Part shown: positions 13,525 to 14,377 of the stretch, one piece after another
How the letters are laid out: each line of letters opens with the position of its first letter
Numbering within the stretch: position 1 is the first letter of the stretch
Source of the DNA: Chloroflexota bacterium
Lineage (GTDB): Bacteria; Chloroflexota; Anaerolineae; Anaerolineales; Anaerolineaceae
Direction: 5' to 3'
Assembly: GCA_012797215.1 (NCBI GenBank)
Contig: JAAZPN010000006.1
Coordinates: 1 to 14,377, forward strand
DNA: 14,377 nt
The notes under the pieces: model-generated
Database searches by the model: none
Told to the model about the DNA's origin: nothing
Seen by the model: the letters and a program-made list of their open reading frames with translations, nothing else
Translations under genes and position numbers: made by a program

Positions 13525-14377
13525 ATGAGCAAAATCCCTTTCAATAAGCCCCCATTTCTTGGCAACGAGTTCGACTATATGCGCGCGGCAATTACCAGCG
13601 GGCACATCTCTGGCGACGGCGACTTTACCAAACGCTGCAGCGCTGCGCTGGAGCAGCTCATTGGCGCGCAAAAAGTTTTGCTGACGACATCCTGTACGCA
13701 CGCGCTGGAAATGGCGGCGCTTCTGCTGGAGATTAAGCCCGGCGATGAGGTCATCTTCCCTTCTTTCACCTTTGTCTCCACTGTGAACGCCTTCGTGCTG
13801 CGCGGCGCAAAGCCGGTTTTCGCGGATATCCATCCGGACACGTTGAACCTGGATGAACGCCAACTGGAAAGGCTGCTGAGCCCCAGAACCCGCGCGGTGG
13901 TGCCGGTGCACTATGCCGGCGTGGGCTGCGAGATGGACACCATTCTCAGCTTTGCTGCCCAACACGGCCTGGCAGTGGTGGAAGATAACGCCCACGGTCT
14001 GACCGGCACGTACAAGGGCAAAGCCCTGGGCAGCTTCGGATGCATGGCCACGCAGAGCTTCCACGAGACCAAAAACTTTTCCTGCGGTGAGGGCGGCGCA
14101 CTAATCATTAATGACCCCAGCTACAGCGAGCGCGCGGAAATCATCCGCGAAAAGGGCACCAACCGCAGCCGCTTCTTCCGCGGCATGGTGGATAAATACA
14201 CCTGGGTGGATATTGGCTCCAGTTATCTGCCTTCAGACATGCTGGCGGCGTATCTGTGCGCCCAGTTGGAGCAGTGGCAAACCATTCAGGCTCGCCGTAA
14301 ACAAATTTGGGACAAATACGACCGCGCCCTGCGGGATTGGGCAGCGCGCAACAGTGTCCGCCAGCCTTTTATCCCCG
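13525..14377 (+). CDS. wecE: dTDP-4-amino-4,6-dideoxygalactose transaminase, C-terminus cut by window edge
   Basis: The open frame runs from ATG at 13525 to the window end, 284 codons of a protein usually near 375 residues. It is a PLP-dependent DegT/DnrJ/EryC1/StrS aminotransferase and matches WecE/RffA over its whole visible length: PFNKPP (5-10), SGDGDFTKRC (29-38), PSFTFVSTVNAFVLRGAK (79-96), VPVHYAGVGCEMDTI (126-140), VVEDNAHG with the cofactor-binding Asp154, SFHETKN with Schiff-base Lys183, and REKGTNRSRFFRG with VDKYTWVDIGSSYLPSD. It converts dTDP-4-keto-6-deoxyglucose to the 4-amino-galacto sugar using glutamate. The 82-nt gap after wecD shows no terminator and only a weak ribosome binding site (CAGAG). 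One difference from the enteric enzyme is His instead of Gln after the Asp motif, common in this superfamily. Confidence 0.93.
   Translation, partial: MSKIPFNKPPFLGNEFDYMRAAITSGHISGDGDFTKRCSAALEQLIGAQKVLLTTSCTHALEMAALLLEIKPGDEVIFPSFTFVSTVNAFVLRGAKPVFADIHPDTLNLDERQLERLLSPRTRAVVPVHYAGVGCEMDTILSFAAQHGLAVVEDNAHGLTGTYKGKALGSFGCMATQSFHETKNFSCGEGGALIINDPSYSERAEIIREKGTNRSRFFRGMVDKYTWVDIGSSYLPSDMLAAYLCAQLEQWQTIQARRKQIWDKYDRALRDWAARNSVRQPFIP

Noticed and set aside
13435..14064. 209-codon minus-strand open frame opposite wecE
   Set aside because: wecE shows continuous strong family similarity on the plus strand; the antisense frame has no recognisable features.

Overview
The window looks like a bacterial chromosome segment of moderate-to-high GC content. 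No mobile elements, CRISPR arrays, tRNA or rRNA genes are visible. The mix of genes (a COG1453-type aldo/keto reductase with Fe-S motifs, small DUF2085/DUF4126/DUF4190 membrane proteins, a lipoprotein-dependent ThiBPQ importer with a ThiN-type kinase, and GT-C membrane proteins) is what I would expect from an environmental Anaerolineae-like Chloroflexota. That assignment is an inference; no marker gene is present.

Layout. (1) Positions 1-1230, minus strand: the N-terminal 410 residues of an AI-2E family (UPF0118) membrane protein that runs off the left edge. (2) 1336-4330, plus strand: an aldo/keto reductase with two C-terminal Fe-S cysteine clusters, overlapped by a DUF2085 membrane protein. 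After a fresh promoter-like element come two small membrane proteins, DUF4126 and DUF4190. A perfect 12-bp hairpin closes this group. (3) 9463 down to 4375, minus strand: a complete thiamine uptake and activation operon headed by a TPP riboswitch with an attenuator, in the order thiN (thiamine pyrophosphokinase), thiB (lipoprotein), thiP (fused permease), thiQ (ATPase with an extra C-terminal domain), then a DUF402 putative phosphohydrolase. All junctions overlap by 1-4 nt or are separated by 5 nt. (4) 9625-14377, plus strand, divergent from the thiamine operon: a surface-glycan group made of a 690-residue GT-C-like membrane protein with a TPR-like tail, a GtrB/ArnC-like polyprenyl-phosphate glycosyltransferase, a WecD/RffC-like N-acetyltransferase and a WecE/RffA aminotransferase that is cut by the right edge.

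How the parts work together. The thiamine operon reads as a salvage module. ThiB, ThiP and ThiQ import thiamine or its phosphates, ThiN makes TPP, and TPP represses the operon through the riboswitch. The DUF402 protein is the unexplained fifth member. In the glycan group, WecE and WecD would convert a dTDP-4-keto-6-deoxy sugar into dTDP-4-acetamido-4,6-dideoxygalactose (dTDP-Fuc4NAc). The GT2 enzyme would load a sugar onto a polyprenyl phosphate, and the GT-C protein would transfer it outside the membrane. This arrangement resembles the Arn pathway in logic but would use a different amino sugar.

Most interesting points: the DUF402 gene embedded in a TPP-regulated thiamine operon; an attenuator whose 3' arm also carries the thiN ribosome binding site; the GT-C/GtrB/WecD/WecE grouping; and a cysteine where WecD enzymes have their catalytic tyrosine.
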